Source: JBEKTY01 sp049515555
Lineage (GTDB): Bacteria; Planctomycetota; Planctomycetia; Pirellulales; Thermoguttaceae
Direction: 5' to 3'
DNA: 64,000 nt
Assembly: GCA_049515555.1 (NCBI GenBank)
Contig: JBEKTY010000002.1
Coordinates: 1-64,000, forward strand
Below are positions 8,724-18,353 of this stretch, one piece after another; positions within the stretch are counted from its first letter, which is position 1; the number at the start of each line of letters is the position of its first letter. Made by a program: the position numbers and the translations under genes. The notes under the pieces are model-generated. The model did no database searches. It saw only the letters and a list, made by a program, of their open reading frames with translations, and had not been told where the DNA came from.

Positions 8724-10292
8724 CTACCCCAGGAACTCCCACTGGATGGGCGTGCGTTTCAGGGCGTAGCCGATCTCGCGGGAGTAGTCGCCGTAGCAAG
8801 TCATCCAGTGGAAACCGGGCATGCGCTCGGCCAGGTGCAGGCTGTCGCATTGGAAGCGAATGTCGACCTGGTTGCGGCAAATGGGGAGGAAGGGAACGTC
8901 AGCCACCTCGCCCCGCACTCCCACCCAACGCTTGGCGGCGAAATCGGAGACGATGTTCGTCGTCATCTGCCCCTTGCGCAACGCGACCTTGGGGGCCGCC
9001 CCGTAGTCCGACTCGAAGTGCGTCAAAATCCGCGCCGGCTCGAGATTCTTGCCGTCCATTCGCCGCGCCCCGGTGCAATGGGCCAGGGTGATGACGCCGT
9101 CATGCGGGTAGGTCGGGTCGTTCATGAAGAACGGCCGGCCGGCGATGTTCGACAGCAGGGTCCCCGCCGGAATCGCCACGAAGTCCGACTCGCAAAAGAT
9201 CATGTAGCCCGCGTCGTTCAACGTGCTGATCGGCAGGCAAGCCGTAGTTTCAGCCAGGGGTATGATCGTGCCCATGCAACCATTGATGGTCAACATGCGG
9301 CAATCCGCCTTCTGCATCAGACGGCGGAAGATGGCCTCCAGGAGGAAGGCGTTTTCCACGAACTTGCCCTCAGTCTCCAGGGTCGTGCCGGGGATCTTGA
9401 GGTAGGCCTCGGCCCTCCGGCGGGCATCCTCGACGGCGGCCTGATCGGCCCGCGCGGCTTGGATCAACTGCCCTAACTCCTTGTAGGTAACCGTCTGGAT
9501 GTCGAGCTTCCAGATATCGCGGGCCAGCTTGGGGGCGTCGGGGGTGGCCCAACCGCCCGGGCCGCCCACCGCAATAATGCGGCTGCCCAGCGTGTTCTTC
9601 AGCCCCCCCAGCGCGCGGAGCCGCCACAGCAGCTCGTCCTGACTGTCGATGACCACGTCGCGGTCGTCGTGGCCGGGGACCTTCAGCATGTCGGTGTGCT
9701 GGCGGAGGTAGCGCGGGCTGATGATCTCGTACCACAGATAAACCGGGCCGGACTTGTGGCGGCAGAAGAAGATCACGTCCTTGGCGGTCTTGCCGACGAA
9801 GTCGATCGTCCCCCCGCCGGCCGCGTAATAGATGACCACGTCGGCCGAGGCGATTTCATCCTTGGCCGGGGCCAGCTCGCCGACGTTCCGGCCCATGGCC
9901 AGGGGGAGGATGGTCACGGGGAAATCTGCGGCGGCTTGGAGCTTGTCGAGCTCACCGCGAATGCGGACTGCTTCGGCCGCGGCGTCCGGCTGGGTTTGAA
10001 TGCCGCCCCAGTTGCGCCAGCTTCGTTGGAACTGGCGGGTAGGCGTTTCGTAACTCAGCACGGGCTTGACGAGCAGGGGCTTTCGGGCCGAAGCGGTTGG
10101 TTGCTCCGCCCCGGCAGCCGCCAAGGCCGACCAGGACAACCCGCCCAACACCGCCCCGCCCAACATCCCCGCCCCGCCCAGGAACTCGCGGCGGCTGACC
10201 CCGGCCGTCTGCCGCCGGGCGTGATCGCTGCACGGGCAGCACGTGCGGACGGAAGGCAGCGAACCCTGCGGATGCTCATGTGCACGAGCCAT
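8724..10292 (-). CDS. Tat-exported L-fucose/L-arabinose isomerase-like protein, paralogue A
   Basis: 522 aa. ATG 10292 is supported by AAAAGGAG. The N-terminus has CCPCSDH and then a twin-arginine signal (SRREFLGGAG). The mature part has a Rossmann-like domain (IIAVGGPGGW) and a C-terminal region with CESDF and LAHCTGARRMDG, placed like the acidic metal ligand and HC-type motif of the L-fucose/L-arabinose isomerase fold. True isomerases of this fold are cytoplasmic and bind Mn2+. Export by Tat is unusual and suggests a periplasmic sugar-binding, sensing or isomerising role. It is most like paralogue B (shared ILTHFES/IMTHFES, GAAPKV, GDYxRExGYA). Substrate unknown. Confidence 0.75.
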   Translation of the reverse strand: MARAHEHPQGSLPSVRTCCPCSDHARRQTAGVSRREFLGGAGMLGGAVLGGLSWSALAAAGAEQPTASARKPLLVKPVLSYETPTRQFQRSWRNWGGIQTQPDAAAEAVRIRGELDKLQAAADFPVTILPLAMGRNVGELAPAKDEIASADVVIYYAAGGGTIDFVGKTAKDVIFFCRHKSGPVYLWYEIISPRYLRQHTDMLKVPGHDDRDVVIDSQDELLWRLRALGGLKNTLGSRIIAVGGPGGWATPDAPKLARDIWKLDIQTVTYKELGQLIQAARADQAAVEDARRRAEAYLKIPGTTLETEGKFVENAFLLEAIFRRLMQKADCRMLTINGCMGTIIPLAETTACLPISTLNDAGYMIFCESDFVAIPAGTLLSNIAGRPFFMNDPTYPHDGVITLAHCTGARRMDGKNLEPARILTHFESDYGAAPKVALRKGQMTTNIVSDFAAKRWVGVRGEVADVPFLPICRNQVDIRFQCDSLHLAERMPGFHWMTCYGDYSREIGYALKRTPIQWEFLG

Positions 10293-10393
10293 GACGAATC
10301 TCCTTTTGCCGTTGAGCCTATGATTGGTTGATTGTGCAACAGGTGACCAAGGGGATCAATCCATGACCTGCTTATGCCTCTTCGCCGTTAAGA

Positions 10394-11938
10394 TCAAGCG
10401 TCGGTATCGGAAACATTGTCCCAGGTCATGCCGATCTTGCGGACGGCATAGCCCACCTCGCGCAGGTAGTCGCCGAAGACCATCATCCAGTGGGAATCGC
10501 GGGCCTCGGGAATCAGCCGTTTCCAGTTGCCCAGGATCTCCACGTCCTGCTGGCTGCGGCAGATGGCATAGCAGGGGTTGTCGCGCACGACGGCTTTTAT
10601 GCCGACCCAGCGCGGCTTGGAGTATTCGGGGCTGATTGCGCAGACCTGCTGCCCGATGGGCATCTCGACCTTCGGCGCCGCCCCGAAATTGGACTCGAAA
10701 TGGGTCATGATCCGCGCCGGCTGGTAACGCTTGCCGTCCATGCGGCGGGGGGCCGTGCAGTGGGCGCAGGTGACCATTGCCTTGTGCGGAAACGTCGAGT
10801 TGTGCATGAACACCGGTTTCCCCGCGATGTAGTGCAGCAGGATGCCCGGCGGCATGACCACGAAATCCGACTCGCAAAAGGCAACGTAGCCCTCGTCGTT
10901 CAGCCAGCTCAGGGGCATGCAGGCGGCCGTGTTCGACACGCCGAAGATCGTCCCCATGCACGAAGCGACCGTAATGGCCGCGGCGCGGTACTCGGCCAGC
11001 CATTGCCGGAACACCGTGTAGACGCCGAATGCCCTTTGCACGAACTCCTTCTTCGTCTCCAACTTCGTGTTGGGCATGGCCAGATAGCGCTCGGTCCAGA
11101 CGCCGAACTGTTCCTGGAGTTTCGCGTCGGACTGGATGCGTTCCAGCCGAACCGCCAGGTCTTTGTAGTCGATGGGCACGATGTCCATTTTATATCGCGT
11201 GCGGGCCACCTGCGGCGCGCTGCCGTCCCATTTTCCCAGGGCCCCGCCCAAGGCCAGCATCCGCCGGCCGATAAAGTTCTTCAGACCGTACAGGGCCCGG
11301 AACCGCCACAGCACTTCGTCGTAATCGTCGACTACTACGTCGTCGAGCGTAGTGCCGCCGTGGTTCTCGGCGCTGTTGCGTTGCCACAGTTCGGGCGAAG
11401 GGACGTGGAAGTAGCGGGTTCCAAGGCACTCGTAACCGTAGTAGGTCGGTCCCGATCGGTGCCGGACAAAGACCACCGTGTCGCGCTTCGGGTCGGCTGC
11501 GCAACACGGATGGAACAGGCCCGCGCCGGACGCCGCGTATAACAACACCGCGTCGAAATCGCCTTTCTGGAGATTCGCCGCCTGATCGGCGGTCGTCACC
11601 TTGGCGGTGGGGAGGATTTCCAGGGGGAAGTCGGCCTTGGCCGACAGGGCCTTCAACTCCCCGGCAATCCGCTGCATCTCCTCGGCGGCTGCCGGCTCGT
11701 TGATGATGTCGCTCCAGGATCGCCAGGAGGTCTTCTCCCGCGGGGCCATCACATCGTGTGCCAGAACGGGTTGCACGCGCAGCGGACTGCCCGTGACGAC
11801 CGGCGGCTTGTCCGGATCCCACGGCTCGATGCCCGGTCCCTCGGCTGCCAGCGCCGCGGACAGCCCAAGCATGCCGCCCGCCAACCCGGTGGTCGTCACC
11901 GCCGCAAACTCCCTTCGACTCATGCAATGGTCGCACAT
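10394..11938 (-). CDS. Tat-exported L-fucose/L-arabinose isomerase-like protein, paralogue B
   Basis: 514 aa. It starts MCDHCMSRREF: a CxxC pair sits directly before the twin arginines, echoing the Cys-rich lead of paralogue A. Shared blocks include ALGGALGKW, ASCMGTIFG, the CESDFVVMP motif and CAHCTAPRRMDG, then IMTHFESNFGAAPKV. No Shine-Dalgarno sequence is visible, and the promoter candidate would leave a leader of only about 15 nt, so initiation may be near-leaderless. It is spaced about 100 bp from paralogue A on the same strand and may be co-transcribed with it. Function is inferred from the fold only. Confidence 0.75.
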   Translation of the reverse strand: MCDHCMSRREFAAVTTTGLAGGMLGLSAALAAEGPGIEPWDPDKPPVVTGSPLRVQPVLAHDVMAPREKTSWRSWSDIINEPAAAEEMQRIAGELKALSAKADFPLEILPTAKVTTADQAANLQKGDFDAVLLYAASGAGLFHPCCAADPKRDTVVFVRHRSGPTYYGYECLGTRYFHVPSPELWQRNSAENHGGTTLDDVVVDDYDEVLWRFRALYGLKNFIGRRMLALGGALGKWDGSAPQVARTRYKMDIVPIDYKDLAVRLERIQSDAKLQEQFGVWTERYLAMPNTKLETKKEFVQRAFGVYTVFRQWLAEYRAAAITVASCMGTIFGVSNTAACMPLSWLNDEGYVAFCESDFVVMPPGILLHYIAGKPVFMHNSTFPHKAMVTCAHCTAPRRMDGKRYQPARIMTHFESNFGAAPKVEMPIGQQVCAISPEYSKPRWVGIKAVVRDNPCYAICRSQQDVEILGNWKRLIPEARDSHWMMVFGDYLREVGYAVRKIGMTWDNVSDTDA

Positions 11939-11959
11939 GATCGGGGCGCCAAACCGTGT

Positions 11960-11988
11960 ATTATCCGTCCGGCAAGGATTATGCTCAA
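11960..11988 (-). promoter_or_regulatory. Sigma70-like promoter for paralogue B
   Basis: On the minus strand TTGAGC (11983-11988) and GATAAT (11960-11965) are 17 bp apart (4/6 and 5/6 matches). It sits in the 169-bp divergent region between paralogues B and C and would give a very short leader. Confidence 0.4.
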
Positions 11989-12107
11989 GCTGCCCGCCGT
12001 GGGCAAATCGGTGTCAGAAACAGGTGGACCATTGCTTTACGCACGCACCGGAGATAGATTCAGTCTTGGGGCATTTGCTGCAACAACCAATTCGTAGGAG
12101 GTAAGCC

Positions 12108-13538
12108 ATGAGCGATTCCTTGAACCGTCGTGAATTTCTGGAGACTGCCGCGGCCGGCAGCGCGGTGCTGGCGGCACAACTGGCGGCCGCCTCCGCGGTG
12201 GCGGCTGAGGGGGCATCCTGGACGAAGCTCCCCCCGGCGAAGATCTACAAGGTCTTTGCCGGCCGCACCGGCGATGCCTATCTTACCCATCCCACCGAGG
12301 AGCTCGCCCAGTTCGATAAGTACCTGGCCGAGTTGGAGCAGAAGCTCGGCGACGTGAAGTTCATCGGCGGCGACCTGGTCCCGCCGGCCAAGGCGGGCGA
12401 GGTGGCGGCGAAGCTGAAGGACGCCGACGCGGTGCTGATCATCCATCTTTCCGGCCACGGGGGCGATGCGCCGGTACTGAGCACGCTCATCGACGTGGGT
12501 CTGCCCACGGCCCTCTTCACGCCGCCCTTCAGCGGCCACGGTTGGATGTACTTCCCGCAGTGGCGCAAGCAGGGCAAGAAGGTCATCCTGTTGCCCACGA
12601 GCAACTGGGGAGACATCGAAAGGGCGGCCGGCCTGTTGCGCGCGGCGGCCTGGATGAAACATACGCGGATCCTGGCCGTGGGCGGGCCGCACGGCTCGGC
12701 CGCCGCCTGCTCGGCCGAGCAGGTCAAGAAGCGGCTCGGCGCGGACCTGGTGACCATTCCCAACCGAGAGGTCATGGAGGCCATGCAAGCCATCGATCCC
12801 AAGGCCGCCCAGGCCGAGGCCCAGGAGTACTGGATCGGCCCGACCCGCGAGATCGTGGAACCCACCCCGCCGGAGATCGTCAACTCGGCCCGCATGTTCC
12901 TGGCGATCAAGGCGCTTATGATCCACGCCAAGGCCCAGGCCGTGTGCAGCGTGCATTGCATGGGCGATCCCCGGGGCTGCCTGACGTTCAGCAAGCTGAA
13001 CGACCTGGGACTGGTGGGCGGGTGCGAGGGCGATATCGACTCGACGCTCACGATGCTGCTGTTCGGCTACGCCTTCCGCGTGCCGGGCTTTATCAGCGAT
13101 CCCGTGGTCGACACGGCGAAGAACGCCCTGGTCCACTTCCATTGTACTTCGGCCACGAAGATGGACGGGCCTTGCGGGAAACGGCTGCCGTTCCGGATTC
13201 GCACGCAGACCGACAGCCGCGGCGGCGTGGCCCTGGAAGTCGAGCACCGCGTGGGCCAGCCGGTGACTTGCGCCAAGCTGGTCAATCTCGACACGATGCT
13301 GATGGTCTCCGGCAAGATCCTCGAGACCAGCCGCAGCCCGCTGGCCTGCCGCACGCAGTTCGCCATGAGCGTGCCCGATGCGCGGAGGCTGTTCCTCAAC
13401 TGGGGCGCCGACGTCATCAAGGGAGACACGATGACGCTGTTGCACCGCGACGTGTTCTACGGCGATTACATGAAGCCCATGCAGGACCTGGGCGAGCTGC
13501 TGGGCTTCAAGGTGATCGAGGAGGGGGGGCCGGCCTGA
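12108..13538 (+). CDS. Tat-exported L-fucose/L-arabinose isomerase-like protein, paralogue C
   Basis: 476 aa from ATG 12108 with a strong AGGAGG. The Tat signal is short (LNRREFLETAAAG) and, unlike the other three, has no Cys before the arginines. Conserved blocks: ILAVGGPHG in the Rossmann-like half, VCSVHCMGDPRGCL, CEGDIDSTLTMLL (acidic ligand region), FHCTSATKMDGP, and FYGDYMKPMQDLG near the end. CEGD followed by an HCT motif is the arrangement seen in the C-terminal part of L-fucose isomerase-type enzymes. The gene is followed by paralogue D on the same strand. A large reading frame covers the opposite strand, but it is compositional only. Confidence 0.75.
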   Translation: MSDSLNRREFLETAAAGSAVLAAQLAAASAVAAEGASWTKLPPAKIYKVFAGRTGDAYLTHPTEELAQFDKYLAELEQKLGDVKFIGGDLVPPAKAGEVAAKLKDADAVLIIHLSGHGGDAPVLSTLIDVGLPTALFTPPFSGHGWMYFPQWRKQGKKVILLPTSNWGDIERAAGLLRAAAWMKHTRILAVGGPHGSAAACSAEQVKKRLGADLVTIPNREVMEAMQAIDPKAAQAEAQEYWIGPTREIVEPTPPEIVNSARMFLAIKALMIHAKAQAVCSVHCMGDPRGCLTFSKLNDLGLVGGCEGDIDSTLTMLLFGYAFRVPGFISDPVVDTAKNALVHFHCTSATKMDGPCGKRLPFRIRTQTDSRGGVALEVEHRVGQPVTCAKLVNLDTMLMVSGKILETSRSPLACRTQFAMSVPDARRLFLNWGADVIKGDTMTLLHRDVFYGDYMKPMQDLGELLGFKVIEEGGPA

Positions 13539-13689
13539 TCGGAGCACAGCCGCCCGCAGCCCCGAAACGCTGCTTCCACAAATCGTTCGTGATGATATAC
13601 TGGGAATGGTCGAGAATGACCCTAACCGTTGCCTATTGTCACGGTTCGTGTCATTTCAAACCGCGCAACGTATAAAAGGATCGCATGCC

Positions 13690-15114
13690 ATGTACACATG
13701 TCACAATTGTAGTGCGTCCCGCGGCCGTCTGACCCTGAACCGGCGCGGTTTTCTGGCCGGCGCGGCCGGCGCGGCGGCGGCGGAGGCGGGGTTGCTGGAT
13801 TTCGCCTCCGCGCTGTTCGCCGCCGAGCCCAGACCGGCGGGCAAACCCGTTGTCAACGTGGTGTTCATCCGCTCGGACGTGACGCCCATCGTGAGCTGGC
13901 CCGGCGGCAACTGCGACGTCAGTGCCCAGCAGGCCCTGTTCACGAAGACCCTCGAGGATGCCGCCCAGCGACTCGGGGTGCAGCTCGATGTGCGGGCCAA
14001 GACCATCAGCAAGAAAGAGGAAGTCGGCGCCTATCTCAATCAGATCAAGAAGGCGCCGCCCGACGGCATGATCGTTTGCGCCATGGAGCTCGAGTTATGG
14101 GCGCAAGTCGATCAGGTCGTGCAGGGCCGCGGCGACGTTCCCACCGTCGTTTACAGTAACATGAGCGGATTCACGTCGCATTTGCAATGCGGGCGCAATA
14201 CGCCCGGGACCTACCTGGGCGCCACGCAGGACGTCGGATGGCTGGCATTCGCCCTGCGGATGCTCAGCACGATTTGGCGAACAAAGCACACGCGCATTCT
14301 GTTCGTTGGCGGCAGCGAGTGCAAGGAGGCGACCGTCGCCGGCCTGGGCACGGTGTTCCATTGGATCCCCAAGGCGCGTTTTGCCGACGAGTTCAAGCAG
14401 GTCGCCGCCAGCGACGAAGTCCGCGCCATTGCCGATTTCTATGCCAACGCCGCCCAGAAGATCATCGAGCCCACCCCTGCGGATATCCTCGAGGCCGCCA
14501 AGAATTACATCGTCTGCCGGCGGCTTATGGAGGCCGAGGGCTGCCAGGGCATTGCCATCGACTGCCTGGGCTGGAAGAATCCCGTGTGCCTGGCCTACAG
14601 CAAATTGCGCGACGAAGGCATCGTCGCCTCGTGCGAGCAGGACGCCAACGCCGCCATCGGCATGTTGCTCGTGCACCAGCTCTTCCAGCGGCCGGGCTTC
14701 CAGCAGGATCCGTCGCCCAACACGGTGAACAACACCCTGATCGGCGCCCATTGTACTTCCCCGCTGAGACTGGAAGGTTTCGACAAGCCGTACCGCGCCC
14801 CGTACCTTCTGCGGAACTATCACACCCGCACGGGAGTCGCGCCGGAGGTGCTGTGGCCGGTCGGCAAGCCGGTTACTATTCTGCAGGCCAACGTACAGCC
14901 CCTGTCGATCATGGTGGGCACGGGGCGCGTGGTGTCGAACGTTGCGCAACCGCCCTCGGGCTGCTGCCGCACCTCGGTTGAGATCGAGCTGGACGGTATC
15001 GCCGATTCCCGCGACGTGAAAGGCTTTCACCAGTTGTTCGTGCTGGGGAACTTGTCGCGAATGCTCGGCGCCTACGGCAAACTCGCGGGCATCCCGGTGA
15101 CGCCCATCGCCTGA
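13690..15114 (+). CDS. Tat-exported L-fucose/L-arabinose isomerase-like protein, paralogue D
   Basis: 474 aa. ATG 13690 has AAGGA 9 nt upstream; an in-frame extension to 13606 is not protein-like. The N-terminus MYTCHNC again places a Cys pair before the twin-arginine motif (LNRRGFLAGAAG). The core shows ILFVGGSECKEA, IDCLGWKNPVCLAYSKL, CEQDANAAIGMLL and GAHCTSPLRLEG, aligning block by block with paralogue C and more distantly with A and B. Its last ~100 residues hold a GRVVSN and CRTSVEIEL region as in other members. As for its neighbours, substrate and activity are unknown. Confidence 0.75.
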   Translation: MYTCHNCSASRGRLTLNRRGFLAGAAGAAAAEAGLLDFASALFAAEPRPAGKPVVNVVFIRSDVTPIVSWPGGNCDVSAQQALFTKTLEDAAQRLGVQLDVRAKTISKKEEVGAYLNQIKKAPPDGMIVCAMELELWAQVDQVVQGRGDVPTVVYSNMSGFTSHLQCGRNTPGTYLGATQDVGWLAFALRMLSTIWRTKHTRILFVGGSECKEATVAGLGTVFHWIPKARFADEFKQVAASDEVRAIADFYANAAQKIIEPTPADILEAAKNYIVCRRLMEAEGCQGIAIDCLGWKNPVCLAYSKLRDEGIVASCEQDANAAIGMLLVHQLFQRPGFQQDPSPNTVNNTLIGAHCTSPLRLEGFDKPYRAPYLLRNYHTRTGVAPEVLWPVGKPVTILQANVQPLSIMVGTGRVVSNVAQPPSGCCRTSVEIELDGIADSRDVKGFHQLFVLGNLSRMLGAYGKLAGIPVTPIA

Positions 15115-15214
15115 CCACAGCGTTGCCTGTTTCTCGAGGGGAATTGGCGTTCGGCGCATGTGGCCAAAAAGTCGGCCGACGCACAAGCGTCAATGCCGGT
15201 CCCCCGTCCGGTCG

Positions 15215-15500
15215 TCATCGATGGCCTTTGGAATTGTCTGCTCCCGCAGCGGGCAACCACTCGAAAGTGAAGGTGCCGGCGATGGTAGGGGTCAGGCTGA
15301 GCAAGGCGGCTTCACCGGCCTGCATGGGCACCAGCATGGACTGCGATTTCATCTGCTTTCCGGCGGTCGAGGAAACGAAGGCTGCCGATTTCCCGTTCCA
15401 GCGACATGCGGGCGGAGGGACATCAACGGTGGAGATTCGCAGAATTCCGCCGGCCGGCGCCTGGAGCGGAATGTGCACCTGCGATTCACCTTTGATCTGA
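15215..15500 (-). pseudogene. Out-of-frame C-terminal end of the DUF1080-DUF6259 gene
   Basis: About 95 codons in the next reading frame, ending at 15215, continue smoothly from the DUF6259 protein. They read like a beta-rich carbohydrate-binding end (VHIPLQAPAGGILRIS, WNGKSAAF, MQAGEAALLSLTP). The switch point is a run of four C on the coding strand (G run at 15501-15504): removing one base would restore a single frame. This is either a real frameshift or an assembly or read error. Confidence 0.6.
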
Positions 15501-18353
15501 GGGGATGGGCTGCAATTGGAAATACGCCAGATCCTCGTTGGCGAAGCCATCGGCGACATACACGTCGTCGGCGGGCAGCGAGAACCACGCCGGCGGGCGT
15601 TGGCCGGCCGGATCCAGGCAATAGGTGGCCGATTCATCCGGGTTCAGGCCCGTCAGCCCGCGCTCATCGTAGCAGGGCCAGCCCAGGATGGCGCCTTCCA
15701 CGGCAGCCCGCGTCACGCCGTTGATCCGTCCGTATTGGAGTTTACGCTGGCCGCCCGAGTATTGAACGAAGGCCGTTCCCCAGGGCATTTGTTCGTAGCG
15801 GAAGTCCTCGCCGTTGGCGCCTTTGAAGTAGGTCAACACGTTCCGCGCCCAATTCTCGGGGAAGACCGGCCGCAGACCGTAATGCACGAATGCCAGCGCC
15901 CGTTGACGGTCCAGCCAAACCTCGTTGGCACATTGGTCGTAGGGTACGCCGCCCATGAAGAACCCGTAGCAACCCAGCGGAATGGCGGGCAAATCGCCGC
16001 GGCGTTCCATCTGGTCCATGCCGTGATGGAAGCGGACCGCGCCGAATTCGCTGTAATTGGACTGATGGGGGAATCCGAAGATCGCGCCGTTGGGCGAGTG
16101 CAGGGCGTTGCAGACCGGCGAGGCCTTCTTGATCCGCTGCCGGTTCATGCTGCCCGCCGGGCCGATGCGCCCCTGGTAACCGGGCGTGCCCCAGATGATC
16201 CCGCAGCCCAGGCCCATCGACGCGCCGACGTTGTTCACCTCCGTCATGTGTTCCGTGCCGTGGATCGAGCCCGGATTCTCGGTGGCCGCCTTGTAGAAGT
16301 AGTCCGCCATGCCCTGGGGCGAGGTCATGCCGCCGGGCGCCGCCGCGCCCCGCACGTCGATCGGACAGCAATAGGACTGGTCATGATAGATGCCGTCGGC
16401 GCCGTAGCTCTGGATGTATTCCCTCACCCAGTCCAGGAACCAGCGCTGCCATTGCGGACAGCCCAGGTTGTGCTGGTCGTGCTTCAAGTCCACCGTATCC
16501 AAGTTGGCGCGGAACGGCGAGCGCGTGTTGGCCACGGCGGAGAAGGCTACGGCCTGTCGCTCGCGGTCGGTCTGCGGGTTCGGCCCCCACATGATCATGG
16601 GTTGGAGGTAAACCATCAGTTTGAGGTGCTTCGCCTTCCAGCCCTGCATGTCCTTCCGGAACCCCGGATAGGGGTCGTTGTTGGCGTGGTTGACGTCGAA
16701 TCCGGCCCTGCGCACGGCCGGGGCCCAGGTGAGCACGCGGTCCAGGTCCTGCCCCCCGAAGTACTTTTCCAGCATGGCGGTCTCATTCACCGGACTGGCC
16801 TTGTCCATGCCGTACTCCATGAAGGCCAGCTTCTTCACCCAGTCCGGTCGTGGCGCGATCTTGACGTTCTTCAGCCGCCAGTCGCGGAAACGCGCCGCCG
16901 CCTGCGCCCAACTCTTGTCGAACGCCTGCAAGCGCCAGGTCATCGACCCGGCCGACTTCAACTGGTTGAACGGCGGCCGGTTCATGCATTGCACGGACAG
17001 GCTCAGCCCCTGTTCGTTGATCAGGTAGAACAGCGTCTTGTAGACCTTCAATTCCCGGTCCTGGCACCACAACCCGACGGCCCCCGTCTTTTCGCCGTTG
17101 AGGGCCGCGAAGGCATAGTCCCAGAAATTGCCCCATTGGTTCACCGACAGGCTCGGCTGCATGTGGCGATCGAGGCGCATGCCCTCGAAGAGGGGCGCCT
17201 CCACGGTGACTTGGGGCGCCAAGGCCGTTAGCGTGAATCCGCAACCGTAGACCCCGCCACGCGGGGATTCCGCGGCGGGGGTCACCAGCAGATCGCCGCT
17301 TTCCGCATCGATCGCCAACTCCAGCGCGAAGGATTCGTCGGCAAAGCTGCCGACCCCGTTGCTCAGACCCCGGTAGGTGAGCAACGCGCTGCGCTGCTCC
17401 TTGGCCTCGAAGGCGAAGGCGCTCGCCGTGGTTGGGTAGTGCTGGTTCGGCCAGCCCGCCGTGGTGGGGTGCTCCCACCACGGCCACTCGAAAAGTTTGC
17501 GCGCCGACTCGCGTTCGGAATTCGTGTTCTGCGTGCCCAAGCCGCTCGGCAGGTGCGGGAGGAGCGCGTCCGGCCTTGCGTCCTGGGCGAGGTACTCCTC
17601 TTGCGTGAGCTTGTTGAAAAAACTCACGAGCACGCCGTCGCGGATTTCGGCCCGGAAGCGAGCGCTTTCCGCGATTGCCCCGCGCGGTGTTTCCTCGATA
17701 TGGAGGGGCGCGAGCGGCCCCGCGGCCCGCGCGCCACTCGACTCCTTGATGCGTATTTCCTTGTACCACGCCTCGCTCGGTTCGCCTCCGTGGATCTGCA
17801 GGCCAATGATACCCTTCAGCGGGAGCTTCTCGTCCGGCTCGGTGTAGTTTACGGTCTGCCGGCCGTTGACCCAGAGTTGGATCCGCCGGCCCTGGCAGCG
17901 GATGACATAGTCGTACCAGTCGCCAAGCTTGGCGACCTTGCTCCGCTCGGCGGGCGGCGGGCCGGCCAGGACCGTGTTACGCCGCGATTCATCGTAGAGG
18001 CAACCCCAGTAGCCGTCGCCCATGTCGGCCTGGTAGCCGCTGACCTCGTAATGGTTCGGCACGCGGCGGCTGCGGATCTGCACCCCGCCGTTGGCCCCTG
18101 CGCCCAGGAGCCTGAACTTCAGCCGCAGCTCGAAATCGCCGTACTCTTTCCTGTTGCAGAGGAACTCGTTGTGCGGCACGCGGGCCTTCAGGCTTCCGCC
18201 CACAATGGCCCCATCCTCGATCCGGAAGGATTGGAGGTTCCCTTCCCAGCCGTTGAACGTCTTGCCGTCGAAAAGCGACGTAAACCCCTCCTCGGCAGCC
18301 GTGGCGACACTCGCGGCAAAGACAAGGCACACGGTGACTAAGAAATATCGCAT
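15486..18353 (-). CDS. DUF1080 + DUF6259 exported glycoside-hydrolase-like protein (frameshifted near 3' end)
   Basis: 955 aa as read, from ATG 18353 with GGGGAG 8 nt upstream. Signal peptide MRYFLVTVCLVFAASVATA. Residues about 25-210 form a DUF1080 / 3-keto-disaccharide hydrolase domain (SLFDGKTFNGWEG, NGGVQIRSRR, YDYVIRCQGRRIQLWVNG). The remainder is a DUF6259-type domain with a TIM-barrel-like centre (LTWAPAVRRAGFDVNH, GADGIYHDQSYCCP). It probably binds and cleaves a polysaccharide or glycoside outside the cytoplasm. The frame stops at 15486 just past a C4 run, while a protein-like tail follows in another frame. It is divergent from a second DUF1080 fusion at 18588. Confidence 0.8.
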   Translation of the reverse strand: MRYFLVTVCLVFAASVATAAEEGFTSLFDGKTFNGWEGNLQSFRIEDGAIVGGSLKARVPHNEFLCNRKEYGDFELRLKFRLLGAGANGGVQIRSRRVPNHYEVSGYQADMGDGYWGCLYDESRRNTVLAGPPPAERSKVAKLGDWYDYVIRCQGRRIQLWVNGRQTVNYTEPDEKLPLKGIIGLQIHGGEPSEAWYKEIRIKESSGARAAGPLAPLHIEETPRGAIAESARFRAEIRDGVLVSFFNKLTQEEYLAQDARPDALLPHLPSGLGTQNTNSERESARKLFEWPWWEHPTTAGWPNQHYPTTASAFAFEAKEQRSALLTYRGLSNGVGSFADESFALELAIDAESGDLLVTPAAESPRGGVYGCGFTLTALAPQVTVEAPLFEGMRLDRHMQPSLSVNQWGNFWDYAFAALNGEKTGAVGLWCQDRELKVYKTLFYLINEQGLSLSVQCMNRPPFNQLKSAGSMTWRLQAFDKSWAQAAARFRDWRLKNVKIAPRPDWVKKLAFMEYGMDKASPVNETAMLEKYFGGQDLDRVLTWAPAVRRAGFDVNHANNDPYPGFRKDMQGWKAKHLKLMVYLQPMIMWGPNPQTDRERQAVAFSAVANTRSPFRANLDTVDLKHDQHNLGCPQWQRWFLDWVREYIQSYGADGIYHDQSYCCPIDVRGAAAPGGMTSPQGMADYFYKAATENPGSIHGTEHMTEVNNVGASMGLGCGIIWGTPGYQGRIGPAGSMNRQRIKKASPVCNALHSPNGAIFGFPHQSNYSEFGAVRFHHGMDQMERRGDLPAIPLGCYGFFMGGVPYDQCANEVWLDRQRALAFVHYGLRPVFPENWARNVLTYFKGANGEDFRYEQMPWGTAFVQYSGGQRKLQYGRINGVTRAAVEGAILGWPCYDERGLTGLNPDESATYCLDPAGQRPPAWFSLPADDVYVADGFANEDLAYFQLQPIPSDQR

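Noticed and set aside
12060..13547. 495-codon minus-strand frame opposite isomerase paralogue C
   Set aside because: Mirror frame of a GC-rich gene; the plus strand has a Tat signal, a strong ribosome site and family motifs.
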